Of a stretch of DNA of 64,000 nt, positions 42,895-51,530 are shown piece after piece. Origin of the DNA: Myxococcota bacterium (GTDB lineage: Bacteria; Myxococcota_A; UBA796). The DNA lies in assembly GCA_029251165.1 (NCBI GenBank), contig JAQXDW010000043.1:26019-90018 (forward strand), written 5' to 3'. Both the position numbers and the translations under genes were made by a program. The notes under the pieces are model-generated. The model was given only the letters and a program-made list of their open reading frames with translations, did not search any database and was not told the origin of the DNA. Positions within the stretch are counted from its first letter, which is position 1. Each line of letters opens with the position of its first letter.

Positions 42895-44334
42895 GTGACC
42901 ACCCACCCTACTCGGCCAGAGGATCGGATTCCGCTCGCGCAGAAGCTCGTCTACGGCATCGGAGCGTTCGTCAACAACCTCCTGGCAGCGGCCATTGGTG
43001 GGATGGCCATCGTGCTGAACCTCGGCCTCGGCATGGATCCGGCTCTGGTCGGACTCCTCGGTGCACTGCCACGGCTCACCGACGCCATCACCGATCCACT
43101 GATGGGGTACATCTCCGACAACACCCGCTCGCGCTGGGGCCGACGACGACCCTACATCTTCGGTGGGGCCATCGCTGCCGGGCTGCTCTTCATCGTCCTC
43201 TGGATGCTGCCGTCCGGCCAGAGCGAGGGCTTCTACTTCTGGTATTTCCTGGCCGGCTCGATCCTGTTCTACCTGGCCTACACTGTCTTTGCGACCCCCT
43301 GGGTGGCCCTCGGCTACGAGCTGTCGCCGGACTACCACGAGCGCACTCGCCTGATGGGCGTGCAAAATTTCATCGGCCAGCTCGCCTATGTCATCTCGCC
43401 GTGGTTTCTCTGGATCATGACCAACGAGGCATGGTTCAACGATCAGCTCGAGGGCGCTGCGGGCCTGGCGGTCGTCGTCGGCATCACCGCAGGCATCCTC
43501 GGTGTCCTGCCGGCGATATTCCTTCGTGAGCGGTACACTCCGCCGCCACAGACCGAAGCCCCCACCCCCCACATCAAGATCAAAGAGAACGCGGTCCGCT
43601 TCCTCGACGGGATGAAGACCACCTTCACGTCGTCCTCGTTCATCAAGCTGTGTGTGGCCACCTTCCTGGTGTTCAACGGCTTCATCCTGATCTCGTCGTT
43701 CCAGTCGTACGTCATCATCTACTACGTCTTCGGCGGTGATCAGGCGCTGGGCGCAGAGTACGCCGGATACTCGGGCACCGTCGGCGCGGTGTCGACCTTC
43801 ATCGTCATCTTCTTCATCACCTGGCTGGGCACGAAGATCGGCAAGCGAAAGGCGTTCTTCGTCAGCACCGGCATCTCGATCATCGGCTACCTCATGAAGT
43901 GGTTCTGCTACGATCCAGAGATGCCGATGCTGGTGCTCCTGCCCGCTCCGCTGATGGCGTTCGGGCTCGGAGGGCTCTTCACCCTGATGGGCTCGATGAT
44001 CGCGGATGTGGTCGATGAAGACGAGCTGAAGACCAACCAGCGGAGAGAGGGCATGTTCGGCTCGATCTACTGGTGGGTGGTCAAGCTGGGTATGGCGGCG
44101 GCGCTGGCCGGCGGAGGCTTCCTGCTGAATGCCACCGGGTTTGACGTCGCCCTTGAGGGCAACCAAGCGGCCTCAACGATCACGATGATGAGAGCATTTG
44201 ACGCATTTATTCCTGCGATTGCATCCGCGATTGCGATCTGGGCGGTGGCCTCCTACCCGCTGACGGAGGACAGCGCCGCAGAGATTCGGGCGGAGCTGGA
44301 GCGACGAAGGGGCACGACCACCGGCACGGCATGA
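42895..44334 (+). CDS. GPH-type (glycoside-pentoside-hexuronide:cation) sugar symporter
   Basis: 479 residues with 12 predicted helices. GPH/MFS_2 marks are 'PRLTDAITDPLMGYISDNTRSRWGRRRPYI' in sense (the Asp-Pro-x-x-Gly ... Arg-x-Gly-Arg-Arg-Arg-Pro motif), 'YELSPDYHERTRLMG' and 'DVVDEDELKTNQRREGMFGS'. It would import gluco-oligosaccharides with Na+ or H+. It starts at GTG 42895, 3 nt after the GH17 stop, and is the inner-membrane step of the glucan pathway. Confidence 0.93.
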   Translation: MTTHPTRPEDRIPLAQKLVYGIGAFVNNLLAAAIGGMAIVLNLGLGMDPALVGLLGALPRLTDAITDPLMGYISDNTRSRWGRRRPYIFGGAIAAGLLFIVLWMLPSGQSEGFYFWYFLAGSILFYLAYTVFATPWVALGYELSPDYHERTRLMGVQNFIGQLAYVISPWFLWIMTNEAWFNDQLEGAAGLAVVVGITAGILGVLPAIFLRERYTPPPQTEAPTPHIKIKENAVRFLDGMKTTFTSSSFIKLCVATFLVFNGFILISSFQSYVIIYYVFGGDQALGAEYAGYSGTVGAVSTFIVIFFITWLGTKIGKRKAFFVSTGISIIGYLMKWFCYDPEMPMLVLLPAPLMAFGLGGLFTLMGSMIADVVDEDELKTNQRREGMFGSIYWWVVKLGMAAALAGGGFLLNATGFDVALEGNQAASTITMMRAFDAFIPAIASAIAIWAVASYPLTEDSAAEIRAELERRRGTTTGTA

Positions 44335-44477
44335 CTCTCCGCATCGGACAGGACCGGCGCTCGCTGCTCGGCGGGCTCGAGCTCGACTTCTCGCCGTCAT
44401 CTCAGGTGCTCCAGGTCAGTGCGGTAGAGGCCGAGGCGCCTGATCGACAGCCGCTCGTCGCAGCCCCCTCAGCCTGA
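44331..44477 (+). CDS. Possible 48-residue coupled ORF after the symporter
   Basis: An ATG overlaps the symporter stop as ATGA and opens a 48-codon frame that ends 9 bp inside the convergent gene. The peptide (MTLRIGQDRRSLLGG start, acidic middle) has no recognisable domain. The overlap is the usual coupling form in this window, but high GC makes chance frames common, so it is only a candidate. Confidence 0.3.
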   Translation: MTLRIGQDRRSLLGGLELDFSPSSQVLQVSAVEAEAPDRQPLVAAPSA

Positions 44478-45119
44478 GTCCTCGACCGCACCCTGAAGCG
44501 GCACCCGGTAGCCAGCCTCGTAGCCATCCTGGGTGTAGGCGTAGGCAAACGGCACGTCGGGCTTGAGGGTGACCCCCTGCCCCTCCAGCCAGCCGCGCAG
44601 CGCCTTGCGATCAGAGCGGACGAGAGCACGAGACTCCGCAGCCTCCTGGTCCTGCCGACGAAGGGTGACGAGCCGATGCTCGAGCGCGAGCACCGCAGAG
44701 TGAGAGAAGTCTCGTCCGGCTCGGGGATCTTCGAGGAGGTGGTTGCTGCCAAGCCAGGCGGCACGCTCCACGGCAATGGAGCGGCTCATGACTCGGTAGA
44801 GGTGCTCAGCGACCAGCACACTGGAGCGGCGACCAGAGAGGCGCGCCTGCTGCCCAGAGAAGCTGCAGAGGCAGTCGCAGTGGTGAGCTGTGAGGCTGGC
44901 AACCCGGCGACGCCAGAACGCTTTTCCGCCGAGCTCAAGCGCCTGACGCATGAACGGATCGACCCGGTTTCGGGTCTCAAGATCGAACCCTGCAAGCTGC
45001 CGGTGTCGGTCCATGGTGAGCTCTCGAGCCAGGCGAGTGGCCAGGTCCCCCTCTGGAGTCCCGGCCTGATCTTCAGCCAGGGCCTTGAGGCGCTCCAGTC
45101 GGACTCTCCAGTCACGCAT
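44469..45119 (-). CDS. DUF2786-like protein
   Basis: 216 residues. It opens with 'VRLERLKALAEDQAGTPEGDLATRLARELTM', i.e. a helix-turn similar to DUF2786, and continues with 'FWRRRVASLTAHHCDCLCSFSG' and 'VLVAEHLYRVM', which fit the DUF2786-associated C-terminal domain. Function unknown; such proteins often sit near phage or nucleic-acid genes. The ATG at 45119 has GGAGG 5 nt upstream; a longer in-frame ORF from 45272 has no ribosome site. Confidence 0.65.
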   Translation of the reverse strand: MRDWRVRLERLKALAEDQAGTPEGDLATRLARELTMDRHRQLAGFDLETRNRVDPFMRQALELGGKAFWRRRVASLTAHHCDCLCSFSGQQARLSGRRSSVLVAEHLYRVMSRSIAVERAAWLGSNHLLEDPRAGRDFSHSAVLALEHRLVTLRRQDQEAAESRALVRSDRKALRGWLEGQGVTLKPDVPFAYAYTQDGYEAGYRVPLQGAVEDSG

Positions 45120-45207
45120 GCCAACCTCCATTGCCTCTACGACAATAAAGTATCGCCGTCTGTTCCCGGCAGCGGAGAGGGTCAGACAGTCTTTTGACAG
45201 CCTCCCC

Positions 45208-46617
45208 TCAGAGGGTCTCGATCTCGGCGATCTCTGACTGGATGTCGCCGAGCTTCTTCTGGAGGGCAGCATGCTCCTCGGTCAGCTCACCGAGCTCATC
45301 GCTGAGATCCTCCTTGCGCTCCTCGAACCACTCCAAGACCTCATCGATCGCATCGTCGATGTCGTCTTCACGCTGGATATCGCGCATGAGCTGCCGAACC
45401 TCTTTGTCGGGCTTGCCCGTGTCCGCGGTGATCTCCTGCTGAAGCTCGAGCAGGGCATCGACGAGGGCATCGATGTCCTCGAAGCGGTTGAGGCGCTTCT
45501 TGGAGAACAGCTTGACCTCGCGCTCCTGGGACGCCTTGACCTTCGTCACCTCTTCCAGCGCATCCTCCACCTCATCTGTGATGCGGCTGAGGCGCTTCTT
45601 GAGGGCGGGCAGGGCGCCCTTGCGGCGAATGCTCTCGGCGTCGCTGCGCTCACGATCTCGACGCGCGCGATCCTGCTCTTCCTGCTCCTGACGCTCGGCC
45701 TCAGCAGCCTCGCGGGCCTTGCGCTCCTCCTCGGCGCGGGCGGCATCTGCCTTCGCCTGCTGACGCACCTGCTCGGCGCGCTTCTCGTCCACATCGCTCT
45801 TGGCCTGGGGGGCCTTCTTCGGCGCGCTCTTGGGCTCGGGAGATGGCTTTGCCTTGCGCGCGGAGATGGCCTGCTTGCGGGTACGCTTCTGTGGCGTGAC
45901 ATCCTCAACGACATCCTCGGCGGCCTGAGCGCCCTCGCCGATGACCACCACCGGCCCACGGATGACGGAGCGGTACTCCCGACCCATCTTCTTGAGCAGG
46001 GAGACCATCTGGCCTGGACTGATCGAGCCCGTTGTGACGGTGAAGGTCGTCTTGCCGCCCTCCACAAGTACGGTCCCCTCGACCGTCCCGGCAGAGCCGA
46101 GGGCCGGCGCATGACGCTCGGCGCCGCCGCGCTTGAGCAGCAGCGCAGGACTGTCTCCGAACGCCGCGACCTTCGGCTTGAAGATGAAGCCAACCGGCTT
46201 CTTCGCCTGACGGACCCGGCGCACGCTCCGCTCCACCGCGAGCATCGCCCGCCCCTGCGCTTCTGTGATGATGAGGAGGTTCTTCTTCTTCAGCGGCACG
46301 CCGTGGGCAACGCCCAGCTGTGCCAGCTTCAGCCGCATGAGATCAGCGTTGGCAGAGCCTCGGGTGATGAACAGCAAGTCAGCGCCCCGGCGACGAACCA
46401 TGCCCCAGACAGGGCGGCTGCCCTCCTTGAGCTGCTCGACGAGAGCGCGGTTGACCTTCGAGCCGGGGCGGGCGAGCAAGAGCAGCGGCTTCTTGTCGAG
46501 CGCCTCACAGGTCGCTTTGAACAGGAAGTTTGCCGGACGGGGGATTCGTCTAAGCAGCTTGAGAGACTTCGTCATCTCTCCCTGGCTCCGGACTTCTTCG
46601 ACGGTCTGAAAGTTCAT
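45208..46617 (-). CDS. Coiled-coil protein with basic N-terminal domain, unknown
   Basis: 469 residues, cytosolic. Residues 1-235 form a globular basic region with a helix-strand pattern ('LLLLARPGSKVNRALVEQLKEG'). Residues about 280-345 are a charged Ala/Glu/Arg/Gln helix, and 350-469 a second coiled coil rich in Glu/Asp/Lys. I do not recognise a family; scaffold or nucleoid-type roles are possible. It is divergent from the HEAT-repeat gene with 78 nt between starts. Confidence 0.7.
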   Translation of the reverse strand: MNFQTVEEVRSQGEMTKSLKLLRRIPRPANFLFKATCEALDKKPLLLLARPGSKVNRALVEQLKEGSRPVWGMVRRRGADLLFITRGSANADLMRLKLAQLGVAHGVPLKKKNLLIITEAQGRAMLAVERSVRRVRQAKKPVGFIFKPKVAAFGDSPALLLKRGGAERHAPALGSAGTVEGTVLVEGGKTTFTVTTGSISPGQMVSLLKKMGREYRSVIRGPVVVIGEGAQAAEDVVEDVTPQKRTRKQAISARKAKPSPEPKSAPKKAPQAKSDVDEKRAEQVRQQAKADAARAEEERKAREAAEAERQEQEEQDRARRDRERSDAESIRRKGALPALKKRLSRITDEVEDALEEVTKVKASQEREVKLFSKKRLNRFEDIDALVDALLELQQEITADTGKPDKEVRQLMRDIQREDDIDDAIDEVLEWFEERKEDLSDELGELTEEHAALQKKLGDIQSEIAEIETL

Positions 46618-46695
46618 ATACGAATCCTACCTCACAGAGTCTGCTTCGATGTCTGCTCCTCGTGGTTGATAATCCGCTGAGCCAAGGTGAGCGTG

Positions 46696-47880
46696 ATGGA
46701 TCCACTCAATGCCCTCTACGATCAGGTCGCGGCGGGTATCGCAAGTCCCCCCCGAGACTACAACGACTTCAAGCGCATGCTCTCGCGGGCCCGCTACGCC
46801 GCGCGCAAGGGCACTGTCGAGGAGCAACAGGCCGCGATCACGGTCATCCAGGCGATCGGCGGGCACTGGGCCATGAGCGCGCTGCGGGAGTTTCTCAGCC
46901 TGCCCGATGTCGCGGTCCGTCAGCAAGCGCTGGAGGCAGCGGTCGCCGAGGGTGAAGGCGGCCTCCTCATCCTGCGTGATCTCGCCGAAGATCGGGACGT
47001 CCCCCTCGCCCTCTCGGCGCTCTCATACCTCCGGAAGGTGGTGGACAGGGGCACAACCAGCCGGGCACGTCGGCTGATGAAGGCTGACGATCCCCGCATC
47101 CGTCAGGCTGCGGTCGAGCTGCTCGGACACATCGGCGGTCCCGGCATGGCCATCCCAGCCGGACGCCTCATCCAGGATCTCGATCAGGGTGTCAGCGATG
47201 CTGCGAAGGAGGCCTATGCGCGCCTCAATGGCGAGCTGCCCAGGGATGAGCCCGTGCCGTGGTGGAGCGAGACCGTGCCAGAGCCCTGGCAGCCCCGAGA
47301 GGACGTGGCGCTGCCAGAAGTGCTTCCGGAGGAGCATCGCGATCTCCTGTCGCTCATCGGCAGTGTCGCCCGCGCAGATCGGCCAGTGGTCCTGGAGAAG
47401 ATCGCCGCACTGTCCGACTCTGACCTCCGCGCCATGATCCGCATGGCGCGGGCGGACGGTCCTGTAGAGCTGGGCATCGGGGCATGCGTGGTCGCGGAGC
47501 TTCTGGAGCGAGATGACCAGGTGGTGCCGATCCGGCGACTGCTCCCAGACCGAAGTCCAGACGTACGCATTGCCTGCGCGGAGGCGCTCGCGGTAATCGG
47601 GAAGCCATCGGTGATCATGGGACTGCGAGACCTGCTCACAGACCCATACCCGTCGGTTCGCTGTGCCGGTCTGCGCGCCCTCCACACCTTGCTGCCGGCT
47701 GACGAGCTGGCCCGCTACGCACGAGCGATCAAGGACGACTCGGATCCCTCCGTAAAGGCACTGCTGGCCGAGATCAGAGGAGAGGCAGCAGCCCCGCCCA
47801 GCATCGCTGCACCCGGAGCCAGCCAGCCTCAAGGGGAAGCTGAGGAGCGGCCATCCGAGCCGGCTCAGCCCGAGACGTGA
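46696..47880 (+). CDS. HEAT-repeat protein
   Basis: 394 residues. Pairs of helices of about 30 residues recur through most of the chain ('QQAAITVIQAIGGHWAMSALREFL', 'RQAAVELLGHIGGPGMAIPAGRLI', 'DVRIACAEALAVIGKPSVIMGLRDLL', 'SVRCAGLRALHTLL'), the pattern of PBS-lyase/HEAT repeats used for protein binding. The tail after about 360 is Ala/Pro/Glu rich. The ATG at 46696 has AAGGTG upstream; the GTG at 46687 is an alternative. It converges on the Ser/Thr kinase gene 40 nt away. Confidence 0.8.
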   Translation: MDPLNALYDQVAAGIASPPRDYNDFKRMLSRARYAARKGTVEEQQAAITVIQAIGGHWAMSALREFLSLPDVAVRQQALEAAVAEGEGGLLILRDLAEDRDVPLALSALSYLRKVVDRGTTSRARRLMKADDPRIRQAAVELLGHIGGPGMAIPAGRLIQDLDQGVSDAAKEAYARLNGELPRDEPVPWWSETVPEPWQPREDVALPEVLPEEHRDLLSLIGSVARADRPVVLEKIAALSDSDLRAMIRMARADGPVELGIGACVVAELLERDDQVVPIRRLLPDRSPDVRIACAEALAVIGKPSVIMGLRDLLTDPYPSVRCAGLRALHTLLPADELARYARAIKDDSDPSVKALLAEIRGEAAAPPSIAAPGASQPQGEAEERPSEPAQPET

Positions 47881-47919
47881 GGCCGCCGGGGCCGCGCATG
47901 CTCAGCCATCGCGATCCCC

Positions 47920-49623
47920 TCACTCCGTGACAGCACCACCCTCTGGAGTCGGCGCAGCTTCAGTCGGCTCCACCTCCTCAGCAGCGATCTCCTCGACCGA
48001 CTCTTCCCCCACAGCAGGGCTCTCCGCGCCCGGTGCGATCCGGGGGTTGAAGTCCTCATCGACAGCCGGCTCTTCAGCCGGGGTGATTCGAGGGTTGAAG
48101 TCTTCATCCGGGATCTCAGCATGGATCTCTTCAGCGGCAGGCTCCGCAGCAGTGGGCGCGGCAGGCTCGACAGCGGCAGGCTCCGCAGCGGCAGGCTCTG
48201 CAGGCTCGACAGCAGCAGGCTCCGCAGCGACAGGCTCCACAGCGACAGGCTCCACAGCAGCCGCAGGCGGCGTGGGGGCTTCCGCGACTACAGGCTCTGC
48301 CACAGGCTCTGAGACCACGGCAGGTACCGTGCGCGTGGCGCTACGCTCCGGTGCAGTGACCGGCTCTGAGACGACTTCTGGTGCCGCGGCGGCGGGCTCT
48401 TCAGCCACCGGTTCGTCAGCCACAGGCTCCAGCAGTGACGGAACCACACCGTCAACGCTGACCTCTTCGAGCGGTGCCTCCGAGCGGGTCATCGACCAGA
48501 TCACCCCTCCAATCACCGCTCCGATCACCATGCAGATCAGGAACAGGCGCGCGGTCGCAGCCCCCGGCTCGGGCGTGACCCAGGGGGGCTCTTCATCCGG
48601 CAGCTCCGTGTCCTCGTTCGCGCCGCGGATGGAGATGGGAGAGATCACCCCGGGCCGATCGATGGCGATCGCAACCGGACGATGGGGCTGCGCTTCAGCC
48701 GGAGAGAGCTGCCCCGGCCTGAGGATCCGGGGGCGGGGAGCGGCGTGCGTCGCGGTGCTCGACAGCGGCTCGACGGGCATGGGAACAATCGTCCCGCCGC
48801 CAAGCCCAGCGGTCTCAGCCGCACGCAGGGCGTCGATCATAGACTGGGGATGGGGGTAGCGGTCCTCGCGGCGATAGCTGGTCGCCTTCTTGATGACGGC
48901 GCGGAGCGCAGGCGGAATGTGGATCAGCAGCGCCGGATCGATCTCGGCAGCGAACAGATCCCGCGGCGTCTCCGCAGTCAGCAGCGCATACAGGGTCGCG
49001 CCAGTGGAGTAGATGTCGGCGCGCCCATCGGCGCTCTTGGCGTCCGCCCGCTGCTCGGGGGCCATGAACGCCCAGGTGCCCATGGTGGCGCCGGTCTTGG
49101 TGATGGAGTCGTCGGAGCGGTGGATGAGCCGGGCGACCCCGAAGTCCGTGACCTTCGTCTCCCCTGCAGCAGTCAGCAGGATGTTGTGGGGCTTGATGTC
49201 TCGGTGGACCACTCCGCGCTCATGGGCCGCCTCCAGGGCACGGAGCGTCCCGATAGTGGTGCGCACCGCCTCCTCGGGGGGCATCGGTCCGTCTCGCAGC
49301 AGCCGGTCGACCAGGCTGCCGCCCTCGACAAGCTCCATCACGATGCAGCCTTCTTCGAGCAGGACATCGAAGATGCGGACGATGTTGGGGTGCTCCATCA
49401 GCGCCAGGAGCTGTGCCTCGGAGGCGAACCGCGCGCGCGCCTTCTCGTGACGAATCATCGCAGGAGAGAGCCGCTTGATGGCTCGGTAGACCTTCAGGTG
49501 CTGATCGTAGGCCCGATAGACTGTCGCCATCGCCCCTTCCCCGATGGGCTCCACAAGCTGGAAGCGGCCACCGACCAGATCGGTCGGCAGAGCATCGGAA
49601 CGGGAATGAGTACGGGGTGCCAT
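47920..49623 (-). CDS. Membrane-anchored Ser/Thr protein kinase (PknB-like)
   Basis: 567 residues. The kinase domain (about 18-275) has GEGAMATVY, the catalytic Lys in 'YRAIKRL', HRDIKPHN, DFGVAR and MAPEQ. A helix at about 355-378 spans the membrane. The extracytoplasmic part is Glu/Pro/Ala/Val low-complexity sequence and ends with two copies of DEDFNPRI. There are no PASTA domains. It likely senses an envelope signal and phosphorylates cytosolic targets. The ATG at 49623 has no strong ribosome site. Confidence 0.92.
   Translation of the reverse strand: MAPRTHSRSDALPTDLVGGRFQLVEPIGEGAMATVYRAYDQHLKVYRAIKRLSPAMIRHEKARARFASEAQLLALMEHPNIVRIFDVLLEEGCIVMELVEGGSLVDRLLRDGPMPPEEAVRTTIGTLRALEAAHERGVVHRDIKPHNILLTAAGETKVTDFGVARLIHRSDDSITKTGATMGTWAFMAPEQRADAKSADGRADIYSTGATLYALLTAETPRDLFAAEIDPALLIHIPPALRAVIKKATSYRREDRYPHPQSMIDALRAAETAGLGGGTIVPMPVEPLSSTATHAAPRPRILRPGQLSPAEAQPHRPVAIAIDRPGVISPISIRGANEDTELPDEEPPWVTPEPGAATARLFLICMVIGAVIGGVIWSMTRSEAPLEEVSVDGVVPSLLEPVADEPVAEEPAAAAPEVVSEPVTAPERSATRTVPAVVSEPVAEPVVAEAPTPPAAAVEPVAVEPVAAEPAAVEPAEPAAAEPAAVEPAAPTAAEPAAEEIHAEIPDEDFNPRITPAEEPAVDEDFNPRIAPGAESPAVGEESVEEIAAEEVEPTEAAPTPEGGAVTE
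48110..48420 (-). repeat. Glu-Pro-Ala-Val repeat tract in the kinase extracytoplasmic region
   Basis: Imperfect 9-15-bp repeats (on plus, ggctccgcagcgacaggctcc-like) encode VEPVAVEPVAAEPAA-type sequence between the membrane helix and the C-terminus. This is wall-spanning-type low complexity. Confidence 0.8.
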
Positions 49624-49925
49624 CTGTCTCGCCTGTGGGTCTTCAGGTCTGGTCGTGTCAACACTTTAGCGTGCTGCGTCATTCCTGTGCCGGTTCAGAC
49701 ACCCGGGCAGCCTCCTTTCGGACCCCGTTCCTGCACTCCCCAGGCCACAGCAGACGGAATGCTCCGTGCAAAGAACCACCCCCCTTCGGCAGGCTGCGAC
49801 CATGACACCCCTGGCGTGGTTTCTCATCGAACAGCGCAGCCCAACACCAATACTTGTTTAATTTCAATACTTTGCCCATTGGCACAGCACTTGCTTTGTA
49901 TGGGAACATCCACAAGGAGTCCACG
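49624..49925. other. 302-bp divergent gap with sigma-54 promoter
   Basis: The gap lies between the kinase gene (minus) and the lipoprotein gene (plus). The half next to the kinase is unremarkable. The half from about 49840 is AT-rich and carries a sigma-54 promoter and a short leader. No supported ORF or RNA gene was seen. Confidence 0.7.
49880..49895 (+). promoter_or_regulatory. Sigma-54 (-24/-12) promoter
   Basis: TGGCAC (49880-49885), five bases, then TTGCT (49891-49895) match the RpoN consensus with the exact required spacing and the invariant GG and GC. The predicted start is near 49905, about 20 nt before the lipoprotein ATG. An AAGGAG ribosome site lies between. No enhancer-binding regulator is seen in the window. 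Confidence 0.8.
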
Positions 49926-50588
49926 ATGTCCCGCACCGCCGTTCTCGCCTTCCTCGCCCTTCTGCCGCTCTCAGCGTGCGACCTCCTCGGCTGCCACGAG
50001 ATTCCCTTCACGAACCAGCCCGGGGAGGAGGTCCGCCTCAAGGAAGGCACCTGGAGCTTCGACATCGACACGGTTGAGAGCTCGGGGGGCTGCGATCTCG
50101 AGGCGCTGGAGGCAGACGAGCTGCGCCTGCATGGCTCGATCTTCTACGCTCGAGACCAGCAGCTGGAGATCGAGATTGAGGGACTCCTCCTGACCGGAGA
50201 GCAGAACGGACACAGCGTCTTCGCAGACGGCAGCGAGTGGTCTGACGTTCCCTACGCAGGGGGCGCCGATCCCGAAGAGGGCGAGGACTCACCGGCCCCC
50301 AGCAGCGACGACGAGCCGGACGTCGAGAAGTGCGAGAAAGACGACTACGGCTGTGCCGAGTACCCCGAAGAGCCAGGCTTGTACGTCTCGATCGATGGCA
50401 CCATCGAGGGCCGAGCTGACCTCATCGGGACGCTGATCATCGAGCAGAACATCCCCGGCGAGCACTGCGTCATCCAGGCACAGTACACCGGTCGGTATCG
50501 CGGCATGGGCGGACAGGGCGAGCCGTCAGCGCCCTCGGTCGCTGGGACCTCGTCCAGCTCGGCAGGAAGCGCACCCGAAGCAGACTGA
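49926..50588 (+). CDS. Acidic lipoprotein under sigma-54 control
   Basis: 220 residues. The signal MSRTAVLAFLALLPLSAC is lipidated at Cys18, with Asp at +2. The mature protein is acidic with a Cys-rich middle (DVEKCEKDDYGCAEYPEE), a beta-rich pattern repeated ('GTWSFDIDTVE', 'VSIDGTIEGRADLIGTLIIEQ') and a Ser/Gly/Pro tail. No family is recognised. AAGGAG precedes the ATG; the promoter at 49880 is the only convincing sigma-54 site I saw, which suggests regulated expression by an unlinked activator. Confidence 0.75.
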   Translation: MSRTAVLAFLALLPLSACDLLGCHEIPFTNQPGEEVRLKEGTWSFDIDTVESSGGCDLEALEADELRLHGSIFYARDQQLEIEIEGLLLTGEQNGHSVFADGSEWSDVPYAGGADPEEGEDSPAPSSDDEPDVEKCEKDDYGCAEYPEEPGLYVSIDGTIEGRADLIGTLIIEQNIPGEHCVIQAQYTGRYRGMGGQGEPSAPSVAGTSSSSAGSAPEAD

Positions 50589-50593
50589 GCGGC

Positions 50594-51454
50594 CTACCGG
50601 TGCCAGATCGGACCACCGCGCCCCCCCGGCGGGACGGGAATCCGTGGGAGGATCTGGCGGAGGTAGTGCCCGATGCCCTTGTCTGCCTGCCAGTGTCGGG
50701 GGTAGCCCAGGGCCACTTCCTCAAACCGCACCCCGTCGCGCCAGTCGGTTGCCCGCATGTGGAGGTGGCCGCTGACGACGACGTCGATGGGGTAGCGGCG
50801 GTGCCACTCCTCGGTCAGACGGGTGCCACACCAGGGCGTGAACCGGGGGATCCGAAACAGGCGAACGAGATCTGCGCGCAGGGGGTAGTGGTTGACCAGC
50901 ACCAGCCGCTCCCCAGAAGCGACCGCGGCGAGCCGCGCCTCGGTGAGCTCTACCCGCGCCTGACACCACGCGCTCCGAGATGGGTAGGGGTCCGAATGCA
51001 GCAGCCGCTCATCTGTCGGTCGGATGCCGCCGGCAGCGGCCCACGCCACGACCTCCGGCTCCGTGAGCCCAAAGGGACCGAAGCTGTAGTCATAGCCAAC
51101 AAACACCGGGGCAATTCTCGTCGGAGGTCCCGCACCGGGCCACAGCGGCCAGTCGTCCTCCGGGGTCAGCACGCCGCGGTCCTGACACAGCGCCACCTGC
51201 CACCGATATCGTGCTTGTCCCCGAAGCTGACAGGGATCTCGGCGGGTGGTGTACAGCTCATGGTTGCCCGGCACCCAGATGAGCTTCTCGAAGCGCGGCT
51301 GGAAGGTGTCGAGGCAGAGGCGCAGGTGCTCCTCGTTCTCGCCGATGTCTCCAGCGAGGATCAGCCAGTCGTCCGGACAAGATGGCATCTCGGCCAGTGC
51401 CTCCCGGTTGGGGCGGTGTCCGACGTGCAGGTCGCTGATGGCGAGCAGCCTCAT
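50594..51454 (-). CDS. Calcineurin-like metallophosphoesterase
   Basis: 286 residues. All dimetal motifs are present: SDLHVGH (7-13), GDIGEN (35-40), GNHE (near 64), VNHYP and SGHLHM. The Ser-Asp-Leu-His form is typical of the phosphodiesterase/phosphatase superfamily; the substrate is unknown. The ATG at 51454 is divergent from the polytopic gene with 76 nt between. Its 3' end is 5 nt from the lipoprotein stop. Confidence 0.9.
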   Translation of the reverse strand: MRLLAISDLHVGHRPNREALAEMPSCPDDWLILAGDIGENEEHLRLCLDTFQPRFEKLIWVPGNHELYTTRRDPCQLRGQARYRWQVALCQDRGVLTPEDDWPLWPGAGPPTRIAPVFVGYDYSFGPFGLTEPEVVAWAAAGGIRPTDERLLHSDPYPSRSAWCQARVELTEARLAAVASGERLVLVNHYPLRADLVRLFRIPRFTPWCGTRLTEEWHRRYPIDVVVSGHLHMRATDWRDGVRFEEVALGYPRHWQADKGIGHYLRQILPRIPVPPGGRGGPIWHR

Positions 51455-51530
51455 GGGCTCGGTCCTATCTGACCGGGACGGATGGCGCCGAGGGAATCCC
51501 CGCCACGCCGTCTCGGGTAGACTCCTCTTC

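Noticed and set aside
42370..44166. 598-codon minus-strand ORF
   Set aside because: Antisense of the symporter and GH17 genes, which carry clear family motifs.
48682..50193. 503-codon plus-strand ORF
   Set aside because: Runs antisense to the kinase gene and across the sigma-54 promoter; no domain or ribosome site.
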